Part shown: piece after piece, positions 23,785 through 23,822 of the stretch
Numbering within the stretch: the first letter of the stretch is position 1
Layout of the letters: every line of letters begins with the position of its first letter
From: Beroe ovata
Lineage: Eukaryota > Ctenophora > Nuda > Beroida > Beroidae
Length of the DNA: 23,822 nucleotides
Assembly (NCBI GenBank): GCA_946803715.1
Contig: CAMPET010000428.1
Span: forward strand, 800 to 24,621
Direction: 5' to 3'
Translations under genes and position numbers: made by a program
The notes under the pieces: model-generated
Seen by the model: only the letters and a program-made list of their open reading frames with translations
Database searches by the model: none
What the model was told of the DNA's origin: nothing

Positions 23785-23822
23785 CTGGGTTGGTGACGTA
23801 ATATGCTGGGTCACGCATGTGT

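Overview
The window is animal nuclear DNA. It holds a nearly complete, intron-rich ferlin gene on the + strand (start codon 2231, stop codon 20881-20883) and the 3' part of a polypeptide N-acetylgalactosaminyltransferase (GALNT) gene on the - strand (22603-23784, continuing past the right edge). All ferlin introns I placed are GT-AG and only about 100-700 nt long, the exons are short, and the gene has about 50 of them, as vertebrate dysferlin does. A type I ferlin plus a lectin-tailed GALNT means a metazoan. Small introns with a dense, retained intron set suggest an invertebrate, perhaps an early-branching one such as a sponge, but the sequence does not settle the species. The assembly has one long N run (11334-11529) and three single Ns (2308, 13680, 19330) that may hide larger gaps.

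Layout: 1-2230 is upstream sequence with no supportable coding exon, a possible promoter near 850-930 and a tiny uORF at 2191-2211. 2231-20883 is the ferlin: I join 49 exons into 6681 nt (2226 aa) with intact phase at every junction. Domain order is C2A, charged linker, C2B, FerI, C2C, FerA, FerB, nested DysF, C2D, C2E, long disordered linker, C2F, C2G, one C-terminal membrane segment. Three further short phase-matched exon candidates (4029-4091, 15220-15267, 16156-16197) would each lengthen a linker. 20884-22464 is the intergenic space between the convergent genes and holds a cluster of small inverted-repeat (MITE-like) elements, two with clear 9-bp target duplications. 22603-23784 encodes the end of the catalytic domain and the ricin-type lectin tail of GALNT.

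The two proteins have no known joint pathway. Ferlins are Ca2+-dependent, tail-anchored proteins for vesicle fusion and membrane repair; GALNTs start mucin-type O-glycosylation in the Golgi. The most notable points are a 31-residue, frame-preserving exon (12837-12929) that splits Ca2+-binding loop 3 of C2D; a missing exon in C2G next to a single N; TGTACA-rich self-complementary arrays on both sides of exon 31; and the MITE cluster. I saw no CRISPR array, rRNA, credible tRNA or viral sequence.
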